This document shows, one piece after another, positions 36,889 to 47,990 of a stretch of DNA of 64,000 bases. Source of the DNA: Metridium senile (Eukaryota; Cnidaria; Anthozoa; Actiniaria; Metridiidae). The translations under genes and the position numbers were made by a program. How positions within the stretch are numbered: the first letter of the stretch is position 1; each line of letters begins with the position of its first letter. The notes under the pieces are model-generated. The model searched no databases. It had not been told where the DNA came from and saw only the letters and a list, made by a program, of their open reading frames with translations. Location of the stretch: contig OX459104.1 of assembly GCA_949775045.1 (NCBI GenBank), positions 18,363,819 through 18,427,818 of the forward strand. The letters run 5' to 3'.

Positions 36889-36922
<34 letters not shown>

Positions 36923-38446
36923 AATGATAATGATAATGATAATTCTGTTTTAGAATGGGAGCCCATAAGCGAACCAAAACAGTTGGCACTGAACAAGACA
37001 TCAAAGTCAGTAAGATTATTATGCACAAATCTTATCAGAGTCCTAAACAGTACAGCAACGATATCGCTCTTTTGAAACTCGCTCAACCTGCTAAACTAGA
37101 CAGTCAAGTACGTATAACGTTAGAAGAACAGACAACCATCAGTCTCGACGGTTTCTCTTGACCACTTGTCTGTCTGTCTGCCTCAGTGCTTGTTTGTTTG
37201 TCTGTTTGTGTGTCGGCCGTTTGACGTTTGAATCTGTAGTTGTTTATTAATCTCGAATGCGTTACGTTTACAATTGGCGGTTATACGGTTTTAACGGTTC
37301 CTTATAATAAACGAGTATAAATCTGTTCAGTAAAAGTACAAGAAAAAGTAAAAGAAAATATAGATAAGTACTTACAAGACAAGTTGTTTCCGTTGAACGT
37401 TTCTACAGACTAACTAATTATTCAAAAACAGTAAGTTAAGTTAACGTAAAATACAAAAGACGCGAATACTAATGAAAAAACAGAGCGTAAAAGAATGTCT
37501 AACAAAAACAACAAAAAACAGAACAAAAGAAGAAATAGCACTAACAGTTTGTCTGTTTGTCTGTTTGTCTGTTTGTCTGTTTGTCTGTTTGTCTGTTTGT
37601 CTGTTTGTCTGTTTGTCTGTTTGTCTGTTTGTCTGTTTGTTTGTTGGTCTGTTGGTCTGTTGGTCTGTTTGTTTGTTTGTCTGTTTGTCTGTTTGTCTGT
37701 TTGTCTGTTTGTCTGTTTGTCTGTTTGTCTGTTTGTCTGTTTGTCTGTTTGTCTGTTTGTCTGTTTGTCTGTTTGTCTGTTTGTCTGTTTGTCTGTTTGT
37801 CTGTTTGTTTGTTTGTCTGTTTGTCTGTTTGTCTGTTTGTCTGTTTGTTTGTTTGTCTGTTGGTCTGTTGGTCTGTTTGTTTGTTTGTCTGTTTGTCTGT
37901 TTGTCTGTTTGTCTGTTTGTCTGTTTGTCTGTTTGTCTGTTTGTCTGTTTGTCTTGCATGTGCAGTAAATGATTTTATATTTATATTTTATATTTAAATG
38001 ATTTTATCTTACTAGCTGCAAGGCGTTTTTTCAATAAACATATCTATCTATCTATCTAGATACACAAACCTTGTATGTCTACCCGAATCTATCCCAGATG
38101 TTTCTGCGAGCTCAAATTGCTGGATTACAGGTTGGGGTACCCTTAGTTCAGGGGGGTTACAACCAGAGACTCTACAACAGGCATCAGTACCAATCGTGCA
38201 TCAGGATACGTGTAAAGCCTCCTATCCCAACCAGATCGACCCTAGTATGATATGTGCTGGTCTGAAACAAGGTGGAATCGATGCTTGTCAAGGTACGCAG
38301 ATATATGATGATGATGATCGGTGATAACGATGATGACAATATGATGATGATATAGTAATACTAGCTAGTCATTCTCATGATGAAAATCACACATCTTTTT
38401 CACAACTACTATAATCATCCTCCTCCTCATCATTATCATCATCATT

Positions 38447-38490
<44 letters not shown>

Positions 38491-38747
38491 TTATATTTTT
38501 CATCACGTCACCGACCTCTCCATCACCTGATCAGATCGCCATCGTGGTCTGATATATAATCTATCTATTTCATATACCTGCTCTAGGTGATAGTGGTGGT
38601 CCTATGGTGTGTGAGACCGCTGGTCGGTTCTATCTCCATGGTGCTACTAGCTGGGGTTATGGCTGTGCTGCTCCTGACAAGTATGGTGTCTATGCACGTG
38701 TCAAGTACTTACACACATGGATAAAAACACAGATGACAAACAACTGA
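33515..38747 (+). CDS. MAM domain plus trypsin-like serine protease, paralogue 1 (452 aa)
   Basis: Coding exons: 33515-33566, 33798-33881, 34620-34864, 35322-35409, 35539-35673, 36214-36409, 36954-37118, 38060-38292, 38587-38747. Residues 1-17 are a signal peptide; 18-156 a MAM domain (start [16 protein letters not shown]); 157-201 a Pro/Thr/Gln linker; then a protease with activation site R211-IVGG. The triad is His254 (TASHC), Asp303 (SNDIALLKL) and Ser402 (GDSGGP). Asp396, six before the serine, equals chymotrypsin Asp189 and predicts cleavage after Lys/Arg. Probably an extracellular or digestive/gland protease, with MAM as adhesion module. Oddities: exon 2 is 48 nt shorter than in paralogue 2, removing 16 MAM residues; the exon 7 donor used by paralogue 2 is altered here, and the only in-frame GT I find is AAC/GTTAGA after 37118, so that junction is less certain than the rest. 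Confidence 0.82.
34243..34568. mobile_element. TIR element, CAGCGGTCAAACGAC family, copy 2
   Basis: ACACAGCGGTCAAACGACTA left and GTCGTTTGACCGCTGTGT right; inserted in intron 2 of MAM-trypsin paralogue 1, 51 bp before exon 3. Confidence 0.88.
35800..36213. repeat. 94-bp minisatellite carrying splice acceptors; last unit is the real exon 6 acceptor
   Basis: TCTGTCTGTCCAGGTTC recurs with CCAG at 35834, 35928, 36022, 36116 and 36210, exactly 94 bp apart. The fifth is the acceptor of exon 6 (starts 36214). The copied exon starts run into stop codons within the unit. Confidence 0.95.
36410..36945. repeat. GAT microsatellite
   Basis: Whole intron between exons 6 and 7 of paralogue 1 is GAT/AAT-rich, with a 41-bp sub-repeat near 36420-36540. 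Confidence 0.92.
37186..37455. other. Intron 7 of paralogue 1, left part
   Basis: Unique sequence with a short GTTTGTCTG stretch and no recognisable element. Confidence 0.5.
37546..37955. repeat. GTCTGTTT octanucleotide microsatellite
   Basis: About 410 bp of TGTCTGTT with two symmetric islands of TGTTGGTC, pointing to an internal duplication. Confidence 0.95.
38305..38500. repeat. GAT/CAT microsatellites
   Basis: Two triplet arrays of opposite polarity in the last intron of paralogue 1. Confidence 0.9.
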
Positions 38748-38945
38748 TTGACAAATAATTGACAAATGATATATTAATAGATGAATGACAACTGATTGAC
38801 AATTGATTGCAGTTGATAGATGATTGGCAACTGATTGACAATTGATTGCAGTGAAAAGATGATTGACAACGCATGAGATAAAAAGATGATTGACAACAGC
38901 TGATTGCACTAGATAGATAGATGTTTGACAACTAAAGAATTGGTT
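38748..38945. repeat. 3' UTR minisatellite of paralogue 1
   Basis: Units of GATTGACAACTGATTGCAGT, degenerate; homologous to the cleaner array at 46839-47100. Confidence 0.85.
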
Positions 38946-38981
38946 TATCATTGTCGACAATTTCATGTGATTAAATTACTA

Positions 38982-38987
38982 AATAAA
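38982..38987 (+). terminator. Poly(A) signal, MAM-trypsin paralogue 1
   Basis: AATAAA lies 235 bp after the stop codon, beyond the GATTGACAACTGATTG minisatellite that occupies most of the 3' UTR. Confidence 0.55.
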
Positions 38988-39310
38988 CGTCTTTATAAAT
39001 GAATCACATTAAAACTATCAACTAAATAATCCCGTGTTTTTGTCATTATTTCTTTTTTGCTGAGTAATAAAACGAGCGAGGAAAGGAAAATCACTAATTA
39101 TAAGTGTCGGTAATCTACAAATAAGAAACAATCATTCTATGGACTTGAGCATTCAACCATATATGTTCGTAAAAACACTATGAGAGTCGATTTCATGCTC
39201 TACATATACTTGTCGACGAGGGTATGTCCGCGTAGATTAACCACCACATGTTTGAACGAGAGCTTTTTACCGCGCAACAAATTTGATGTAGCGAATCGTC
39301 TCGTCACATT

Positions 39311-39475
39311 TACTACAAAAACGGCTGAGTAGATACAACTCAAAACATTGAGTAAATCATTGCATTCAAGATGACACTTTATAGTGAGTAAACCCAACTC
39401 ATCATAACGAGTAAACGTAAATGAAGATGTACCATTGAGTAACTGTATTCAATATATTGAGTAAAGCTTGACTTT
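39311..39475. mobile_element. Half copy of the 11441-11752 TIR element
   Basis: GATGACACTTTATAGTGAGT and TAAACCCAACTCAT match one arm. Confidence 0.75.
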
Positions 39476-39539
39476 AACTTAAAAAAACCGTTGGATCAAC
39501 GCGTTTCGAAAAATGCCGTTTTAAATTTGCAGTGTAGGC

Positions 39540-39665
39540 GCACATTTATATAACACTTTACTAATTCCTCTTGATTGTAAGCCACGTGGCTGCAAAGTAC
39601 GTCTTCGATAGCGGTTCGTACATAATTGTACAGCGCATCGAGACACATGAGAAGTACACTATCGA
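39540..39665. repeat. Copy of the 6106-6400 dispersed repeat
   Basis: GATTGTAAGCCACGTGGCTG and a GATAGCGGTTCGTACATAAT block followed by GTACAGCGCATCGAGAC. Confidence 0.75.
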
Positions 39666-39725
39666 ACAAAAAGTCGGGTTCAGGCGAATTCAGTGAATAT
39701 ATATACAAATCAAAATAGAAAAAAA

Positions 39726-39868
39726 CAGCGAGTAAACTATAGTATAGGCTGCGTCGGTGTTTGATATAAACGATAGGTAATAGGTGTCTGGTAAAAAAGG
39801 TAAATAGGTAAAAAAATGTTGACTTAACTTTACTGACGTTTCGAGCTTTAGCCCTTCGTCGGAGTAAA
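39726..39868 (-). repeat. Hammerhead-like dispersed repeat, best-preserved minus-strand copy
   Basis: Minus strand at 39829-39867 reads TTTACT, CCGACGA, A, GGGCTAAAGCTC, GAAAC, GTC, AGTAAA. Flanks GGCTGCGTCGGTGTTTG match the family. Confidence 0.88.
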
Positions 39869-39869
39869 A

Positions 39870-40430
39870 AGACAGAATATTATATAAATCAAATTATCCT
39901 AAAGACTACGATACTTGCATACATACTGCTATTAAGAAATGCACGATATAGATAACCCCGCCACATGATGTTGAAGGTCTGATCCACGCCACACCCTATT
40001 AAAACGTGCTTAAAAACTTTTAAAGATTTACTTAATCAGGCAGTAAACGAAGGGAAATATGCTGCGGGTATAAGCAATATGATTGTTGTGCATTCTGCAT
40101 GGGTATAACTAATCAAACATCGTCAGTTTTGGTCATTTTGCATGAGCTATAGTCCATCAAAACTAGTCATTGTTGGTCCTTTTCAATTGGCCAGTCGTGA
40201 GTTGCTCCTATTATATAACTGATATCATTAACGAAGGCACTCAGAAGATATCTACCAAGTATTTACCCAGTAGGCTGACGAGACAACACGACAATAAAAG
40301 ACAAGATTGTTCAGCTTTGCGTTAGTTTGATCTAGTAATGGAGCGGTGATCGTTTTAACTATCATTACTGTATTAACAATACCAATATTTAGATGATACT
40401 GCTGATGACGTCATACAGGTGCATAACTAC
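39870..40430. other. Intergenic DNA between the two protease genes
   Basis: Unique sequence without exon pattern; the last part holds the presumed promoter of paralogue 2. Confidence 0.5.
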
Positions 40431-40432
40431 AG

Positions 40433-40440
40433 TATATAAC
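40433..40440 (+). promoter_or_regulatory. TATA box of MAM-trypsin paralogue 2
   Basis: TATATAAC lies 50-57 bp upstream of the ATG; a perfect CRE-type palindrome TGACGTCA sits upstream at 40406-40413. Use as promoter is inferred. Paralogue 1 has only a weaker TCTATATAG near 33457. Confidence 0.45.
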
Positions 40441-40489
40441 ACCACTAGTTAACACCCATATAGTAGCATTTGGCTTACCATCAACTGCT

Positions 40490-43400
40490 ATGGTCATGTT
40501 GCTTGTTTGTCTGCTTACCTTGGTCTCGTCTGTCTATAGTGCTACAGGTTTGTGTATTCAACGTTTAGTAGCATGATTAATCAATAGGCATCGAGAACCT
40601 AGAACGGCATTTCACTAGAACATGGATTAATTGTGTTTGCGTATCTGAAGATAGCGTAGATCTAAGACCGTTTCTGCAATAAGAATATTAAACTAGCAGT
40701 TTAAACAGAGTTAAACGTAGACTATATACAACACATAACCTTTGTTATAGACAATAGACCCTGCGCTGTAGTCCGTTATTTTCAGTGTTTCAGCAATAAG
40801 GATAAGATCGATGCAATAATAATATAACTTGACTGATACCAAATGAGGTCTATGTATATACATCAAGGCAGCAAAGTCTACTGTTGCCATGATTATATTT
40901 AAAACAAATAGATTAACTAAGAAAGGCTTAAAACTAAAATACGTACTTTTAAATTTATTTCATACACTAAGTAATTCTTAAATTCATTTCCAATTGAGTT
41001 ATTTGATATCCTATTTTAATGGGAATAAATCAACCTCACGTGATCAATTCAAATTCTGTCTTGTATTTGTAGTGTTCAACTGTAACCTTAACTTTGACGA
41101 CTGTAACCTGGTACAACGCACTGATGATGATTTTGATTGGACGAAGCACTACGGTATGACTCCAACTGACTACACTGGACCATGGACTGACACAGACGGG
41201 TGGGGTAAGTAAGATTGGACAGACACACACGGGTGGAGTAAGTAAGATTGGACAGACACAGGGGGTGGGGTAAGTAAGATTGGATAGATACAGGGGGCGG
41301 GGTAAGTAAAATTGGATAGATACAGGGGGTGGGGTAAGTAAGATTGGACAGACACATGGGTGGGGTAAGTAAGACTGTAAGTAGAGACGGTATGGGGTAG
41401 TGTAAGTAGAGACGCTGAGGGGGTACTGTAAGTAGAGACGCTGAGGGGGGTAGTGTAATTAAGTAGAGATAGCATAGGTATTGTGAGTATAGACGTAGAA
41501 TGGTGAAGTTTGTTTGTTGTAGGTGATTACATGTATACTGATGCACGAGGTAAGACAGCGGGAAGTAAAGCTAAACTAGACACGCCATCATTCTCGTTTA
41601 GTGGTGGTGGTAAATGTCTTAGTTTTTACTATCATATGCATGGGTACAACATGGGTACCCTCGCCGTGTATGTGGGCAGCCAATTGGTATGGACAAGAAC
41701 TGGTGATCAAGGAGACCGCTGGATACTAGCATCGCTAGCTCTTCCTGTATCAAGTGGATCTCACAAGGTGACAATCGATACAACATGTACATATTGATAC
41801 TATCATTATCATCATTATAACGCATCGAGGTCTTTAGATGCGTCTAAAAACAAATATTATTATTATCATCATCATCATCACCACCATCATCGTCATCACC
41901 ACAATCACCATCATTACCACGACCACCACCATCATCATCATCATCATCATCGTCATCATCATCGTCATCATCATCATCATTACTATCATCGCCATCATTA
42001 CCACCACCACCACCATCTTCCTCATCATCAACATCAAAATAATGCAATATAGTCATAGCATCATTGTTATCATTATTATAACCAACAGCATAACAATCAT
42101 CATCATTAACAGAGAGATGTTTTTAAAAACATATATCAGTTATTGATGTGATAATTCAACGCTGTACTGTATGTTATTAGATTATGTTTGAGGGGACTAT
42201 CGGTAACGGCGTGCTATCTGACATGGCTATCGATGACATCATTCTACAGGACTGTTCAGGTACTATTATACATTACCCCAAATAGACCGTGTAACAAAAA
42301 TCCAGGAAAACCGTCTCTCAACTGAGAGTTTCAGAAAGGTCCTGGACTTAATGTAAAGCTTTTCAAGTCTTAGACAAGACACTTGACTTCAGTCATAGTC
42401 GGCTTTGTCGACCAAGATTCATACGTTGAAACCAGGGTGTTATTGGTTTTTAACATTTGACTGCATGCTGCGATTGTATAGCATCACATCCTTATTTTAA
42501 TAAGGATGTGACATTACATCTCCTATTGCAAGTTCACTGTCTCCGTTTACTTACGCCATCAGGATCAGTGTTCAAACTACAAATAAATTACAGAATCTTA
42601 AATAGTACAAAGTGCGTATAAATGTGTTAAATAAACAACTTATTAAGATAATGAAAGTTTGGCATTTGTCCATTGAACGAAATAAACCTTTGAGGTTGAA
42701 AGCCTTGTCCTATTTATATAATTATTAGCTTCGCTGCTTATTCAACGACCATTATAAGAATTGATTAAAGGCAGATTTGTTGTATTGTAGTACCTGCTAC
42801 GCAAGGTCCACCCCCTCCACCCCCCACAGCAACCCCTAGTCAGCCAGCTGTTACCACTCTTCCTCCACCACCGCCAACACAGGCTACCCAAGCACCGCCA
42901 ACAGGTGAGTTCAAACTTATAATGTTTGCTGATAAATGCACAACATTTTTGTTGACAATTGATGTTTCGTTGTTGTTGTTTGTTGTTGTTACTGTTACTC
43001 GTGAGTTTTTGCAATATTGATTTGATTTTCTCAACGTTTGCTTGTCAAAATGTTTGCAAAAACAACCAATGCTCGCCACGTAGCTTTTAATTTTCTCTCA
43101 GTCGGTTATTGCATTCTGTCAGTGTTTTGGTCAATTCAGAATTCTAGATCTCCTACTATTTTGTTCGATAAATTACCATGATTAACAATTACCTTATAAA
43201 GAAGATTTTTCAAATTGTTTAAAAATTAATATCGCTGGTAAGAAATGCTAGTACCAACGAACAGGATACCGTGGACCGGGCAGATGGTGAAAAACTGGAC
43301 CGCGCGCTAGCCAATCACAGCGCGCGATTACTAGGATACCGGACCGAAAAAAATTAAGAACATTTACTCTTCGTATTGTTCGACTCTTGGCCACTTTTGC

Positions 43401-46400
43401 TATCGAATAGCTAGTCCCCTTCACAGTTCCCTAAAAAAATATAGTTGAGCAAAATTGAATGGTAGCCGGGCCTTTGCATTGAAGCGGGACGAACGTTGAG
43501 CTTGAATCATGATAGAAACACGTCAATAATTGTCCCGCAAGGTGTTAAAAGGTCTCTATCATTGCAACTCGCTCAACGTTCGTCTCGCTTCGATGCAAAG
43601 GCCCGGCTACTTTTCAAGATGGCGCAGGGAACTGTGAAGGGGACTACTTCATCAAAACTAACGTAACAGTTGGAAATGAAAAACTATCAGACTCAACTAA
43701 CCTTAAACTGTGAATGGGACTATTGTTTCTGTGTTCTTTTGTCCTCGTTTTTCTCATCTTTACTTCTCCCATTCCACAAGTGCTTGCCTAACCGTTCTTT
43801 CATTTTACAGTACTTTTGCTGAACTATCTTTTTGATAATAGCCAATAGAATAGAATTCATAACACGTATGATGCTCATCTTATGATTAATGGTCTGTCTG
43901 TCCAGGTTCGTGTAGTTTATATTAACTATGGTCTAGTTTACTCGCTAGTTTCCATATATTTGTATGTCATATATTGTTTTGATATTGTTATAATCAATTC
44001 TAGATCTGTTCGCTCTTTTGTCCGCCATTATTATGATAAATTTGACACCGCAAAGCATGCGCGATGATGACCAGAAAAGACCGCTGTAACAAAATACCGA
44101 CTCAACGAAATGGCTCTAATTTTTTGAATGTGTGTTCAGGTTCGTGTGGTGTTCGTCCCAGTACCAGGATAGTAGGTGGTACTGATGCTAACCATGGTGA
44201 CTGGCCCTGGCAGGCTCTTCTACGTTACGCCTCCAGTGGTTCCCAGTTCTGTGGCGGTGCACTCGTCCATCCACAGTGGGTGGTTACCGCGTCTCACTGC
44301 CTTGCTAATTTAGCTGCTTCACAAGTACATGTCAGGTGACTATGATAATATATAACGCACCTTCTGATTGGCTAAAGTCGTACACACATGTCAGGTGACT
44401 ATGATAATATATAACGCACATTCTGATTGGCTAAGGTGACTATGATATAAGATATAACGCACCTTCTGATTGGCTAAGGTGACTATGAAAATATATAACG
44501 CACCTTCTGATTGGCTAAAGTCGAACATGTCAGGTGACTATGATAATACATAACGAACCTTCTGATTGGCTAAAGTCGAACATGTCAGGTGACTATGATA
44601 ATACATAACGAACCTTCTGATTGGCTAAAGTCGAACATGTCAGGTGACTATGATAATACATAACGCACCTTCTGATTGGCTAGAGTCGTACATGTCAGGT
44701 GACTATGATAATATATAACGCACCTTCTGATTGGCTAAAGTCGTACTTGTCAGATGACTATGATAATATATAACGCACCTTCTGATTGGCTAAGGTGACT
44801 ATGATAATATATAACGCACCTTCTGATTGGCTAGAGTCGTACATGTCAGGTGACTGTAATAATATATAACGCACCTTCTGATTGGCTAAGGTGACTATGA
44901 TAATATATAACGCACCTTCTGATTGGAAGTATTTAAAGCATTTCAAAACTCTTTTCGATTGGTTTAAAGTTACATAATAACAGCTAAATATGTAAAGTGC
45001 CTTTTGATTGGCCTAAAATACAAAATAAAGTCTACCGCGAAGAAAGTATGTATTGTGTTATAACGCGCACTCTGATTGGCCAAACATTTACTGACGTATA
45101 TTTCACGAAAGTAACGAGACTGCTGGTGCGATTCTGATGTTATTTTTGATAATTAGGATGGGTGCACATAAACGGACGAATGCAGTTGGAACAGAGCAAG
45201 ATTTTAAAGTCAGTCAAATAATCATGCACTCCTCGTACCAGTCCCCCAGGTCCTACAGTAACGACATCGCGCTTGTCAAACTGGAACGACCCGCTATACT
45301 TGACAGGTAATACCTTAGGGGAGGTAAGAACGTAACTTAGGGGGGAGGTGACGGGATGTCTTACAGTATTCAAGCTGGAACGACCCACTATACTTGGCAG
45401 GTAATACCTTAGGGGAGGTAAGAACGTAACTTAGAGGGGAGGTGACGGGATGTCTTACAGTATTCAAGCTGGAACGACCCGCTATACTTGACAGGTAATA
45501 CCTTAGGGGAGGTAAGAACGTAACTTAGGGGGGAGGTGACGGGATGTCTTACAGTATTCAAGCTGGAACGACCCGCTATACTTGACAGGTAATACCTTAG
45601 GGGAGGTAAGAACGTAACTTAGGGGGGAGGTAACGGGATGTCTTATACATATATATGGTCTGCAATTGCTACGTGGTAAGGGGGAAAGGGGGAGAAATTC
45701 ATGACATGACAAATTAGAAGACTAGATATATATGTCCGTTTGTGTCTGTCTGTCTTTTTGTCTGTTTTTAGATACACAAACCTTGTTTGTCTACCCGAAT
45801 CTATCCCAGATGTCTCTGCGGGCTCCAGTTGTTGGATAACAGGGTGGGGTACCCTTAGTTCAGGGGGGTCACAACCAGAGACTCTACAACAGGCATCAGT
45901 ACCCATCGTGCATCAGGATACGTGTAAAGCTTCCTATCCCAACCAGATCGACCCTAGTATGATATGTGCTGGTCTGAAACAAGGTGGAATCGATGCTTGT
46001 CAAGGTACGCAGACAGATGATGATGATGATGATGATCGGTGATAATAATGATGATGATGATCGGTGATGATGATAATATGATGATGCATGGTGGTGGTGG
46101 TGATTATGATGGTGACAATATGATGTTGATGATCGGTGATCGGTGATGATGATGATGACAATATGATGATGCATGGTGGTGGTGGTGATGATGATGATGA
46201 TGACAATATGATGGTGGTGGTGGTGGTGGTCGTGATGATGATGATGATGATGATGATGATGACAATATGATGATGGTGGTGATGGTGATGATGGTGATGA
46301 TGGTGGTGATGATGGTGATGATGGTGATGGTGACAATCTGATGATGGTGGTGGTAATGGTGGTACTTGATGTAGATGATGATGATAATTATGATGCGATT

Positions 46401-46838
46401 GTCATCCCCATTATCACACTCATTATGATCGTCATTACTATCATGACCATTAATATCAATACCATCATCAGCATTTTTATAACGTCCTTATCACTATTAC
46501 CATCATCATCTTCCTCACGATATTAAATCATAATTTCTTATTTTGGGGATTGTAGCTGTGATTCTCATTTTACCTTAATTTGTCTGTTTCTTGATCATTC
46601 TGGCGAGCAGCCATTGGTCAATTGGGATTCTTATTTGACTGTCACAATCCTAAAGTTATTTCATATACCTGCTCTAGGTGATAGTGGTGGTCCTATGGTG
46701 TGTGAGACCGCTGGTCGGTTCTATCTCCATGGTGCTACTAGCTGGGGTTATGGCTGTGCTGCTCCTGACAAGTATGGTGTCTATGCACGTGTCAAGTACT
46801 TACACACATGGATAAAAACACAGATGACAAACAACTGA
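40490..46838 (+). CDS. MAM domain plus trypsin-like serine protease, paralogue 2 (455 aa)
   Basis: Coding exons: 40490-40547, 41073-41204, 41523-41767, 42181-42259, 42791-42904, 44140-44335, 45157-45306, 45772-46004, 46678-46838, all phases closing. Signal peptide 1-19 ([19 protein letters not shown]), MAM domain about 20-171 with a full-length second exon (contains [15 protein letters not shown]), Pro/Thr linker 172-209, then the protease: activation at RIVGG, His262 (TASHC), Asp311 ([10 protein letters not shown]), Ser405 (GDSGGP), specificity Asp399. Exon order, sizes and phases mirror paralogue 1, so the pair arose by tandem duplication. The last exon is identical in DNA to that of paralogue 1 whereas the MAM exons differ strongly. 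Three of its introns (after exons 2, 6 and 7) begin with minisatellites built from copies of the exon end and donor site. Confidence 0.87.
41205..41460. repeat. 32-bp minisatellite made of the exon 2 end and splice donor
   Basis: The real donor GTAAGTAAGATTGG at 41205 is followed by copies at 41238, 41270, 41302, 41334 and 41365, each preceded by a GACACA..GGGTGGG copy of the exon end. Confidence 0.93.
41800..42125. repeat. CAT/CAC microsatellite
   Basis: Triplet array filling intron 3 of paralogue 2. Confidence 0.92.
42260..42790. other. Intron 4 of paralogue 2: nothing recognised
   Basis: A short imperfect palindrome around CACATCCTTATTTTAATAAG at 42486-42505 is the only structure noticed. 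Confidence 0.5.
43412..43711. mobile_element. Inverted-repeat element with a one-sided tail shared with gene 1
   Basis: Ends AGTCCCCTTCACAGTTCCCT and GGGAACTGTGAAGGGGACT; arms contain GGGACGAACGTTGAGCTT. The tail 43647-43711 matches 7889-7900 plus 8125-8177 of gene 1 with very few mismatches. Confidence 0.88.
43886..43990. repeat. Single decoy-acceptor unit in paralogue 2
   Basis: ATGGTCTGTCTGTCCAGGTT followed by CGTGTAGTTTATATT matches the 94-bp unit of paralogue 1, so the seed unit predates the gene duplication or was exchanged. Confidence 0.85.
44336..44935. repeat. Minisatellite made of the exon 6 end and donor (about 55-60 bp units)
   Basis: The real junction ATGTCAG/GTGACTATG at 44335 is copied many times (next at 44395), joined to TATAACGCACCTTCTGATTG. 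Several sub-unit variants lack the ATGTCAG part. Confidence 0.93.
45307..45640. repeat. 94-bp minisatellite made of the exon 7 end and donor
   Basis: GACAG/GTAATACC at 45307 (real) recurs at 45401, 45495 and 45589. Each unit copies 26 nt of exon end (CTGGAACGACCCGCTATACT...) preceded by a CTTACAG acceptor-like site. Confidence 0.95.
46013..46515. repeat. GAT/GGT and CAT microsatellites
   Basis: Triplet arrays of the last intron of paralogue 2, homologous in position to those of paralogue 1. Confidence 0.9.
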
Positions 46839-47100
46839 TTGACAACTGATTGACAACTGATTGACAACTGATTAATGCAGCAGATAGATAGATGATTGAC
46901 AACTGATTGACAAATGATTCCAGTAGATAGATAGATGATTGACAACTGATTGACAACTGATTCCAGTAGATAGATAGATGATTGACAACTGATTGACAAC
47001 TGATTCCAGTAGATAGATAGATGATTGACAACTGATTGACAACTGATTCCAGTAGATAGATAGATGATTGACAACTGATTGACAAATGATTCCGGTAGAT
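46839..47100. repeat. 3' UTR minisatellite of paralogue 2
   Basis: Unit of about 43 bp with GATTGACAACTGATTGACAA and CCAGTAGATAGATAGAT, five to six copies, directly after the stop codon. Confidence 0.93.
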
Positions 47101-47193
47101 AGTAAATCAAATTGATCACCGGATTTCGATTCGGTTTGTGATTGACTACTAATTGTAATATTATGCATGTCAATTTTTAAAATTGATTGGAAG

Positions 47194-47199
47194 AATAAA
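47194..47199 (+). terminator. Poly(A) signal, MAM-trypsin paralogue 2
   Basis: AATAAA about 355 bp after the stop at 46838, following the 3' UTR minisatellite, at a place equivalent to the signal of paralogue 1. Confidence 0.55.
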
Positions 47200-47760
47200 C
47201 ATTCGTCATATCGTCGTTCATAATAGATATATCTATTGATTACAATGTGTCTATATAATAAGACGGTGTAGTTTCCCCGGGCGTACCTTGTAGGGTCCTT
47301 TTAGGGTTCTGGTTCAAAAATCAGTTACGTAACATAATTTCGTACCTATAAGAGTAATATTTACTCTGTTTTGTTGCTTTGTTGGGGTAGAAATCGACAA
47401 AGATTTATCAGTTATTTTTATCTGTGCGTACCTTTTAGCTAGGGGTCGTTTTCAAAATCTCCACCAATCACCCTTACCACTTGGACAAAGGGAGTACCCT
47501 CCCCCCCCCCCCCCCCGGGGGGGAGCAACAGTACCAGGTATGCTCGTCGTATCTAGATCTCTTAGGGGTAAAAACCAGCGATTTGGTATCTTTTTCAAAA
47601 ACAAAGCCAGGTTTCGAATTCTCTTGTTCAGTGTTTTAATGCGTTTTAATTAATCTCCTTGGGGTTAAACATCATCCATATCATGCTACGCCCTTGTTAA
47701 AGTACTTCCGGTATCTCTGCAGTCTTATTTAAAGGAGTGGTTTTGAACACGACGAGGACA
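47200..47760. other. Intergenic DNA with a C17/G8 homopolymer block
   Basis: Otherwise unique sequence; the run of C then G at about 47501-47524 is the only landmark and is prone to assembly error. Confidence 0.5.
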
Positions 47761-47764
47761 GTAT

Positions 47765-47990
47765 TCACTCGAATAAGCGCCGCGGCGCTTATTAAATTTT
47801 CTCCATCTCACTGTCCCCTAGTCTCCTTCGCAGCCGTTTTTAGTGTTGGGCATCCTGTGTCACTAAAAACGGCTGCGAGGGAGACTAACTGACCCCTTGG
47901 AATTCTTGATCAGTACTACTAATATTGTAACATTATAGCGTTAAAATGCGGCGCTTATTCGAGGATGGCGCTTATTCGAGCAAATAGCAA
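47765..47990. mobile_element. MITE with nested palindrome
   Basis: Ends CTCGAATAAGCGCC and GGCGCTTATTCGAG enclose an inner pair TCCTTCGCAGCCGTTTTTAG / CTAAAAACGGCTGCGAGG. Confidence 0.85.

Noticed and set aside
37441..37997. Open frames of 140-170 codons on both strands
   Set aside because: Product of an octanucleotide microsatellite without stop codons; located inside a protease-gene intron.
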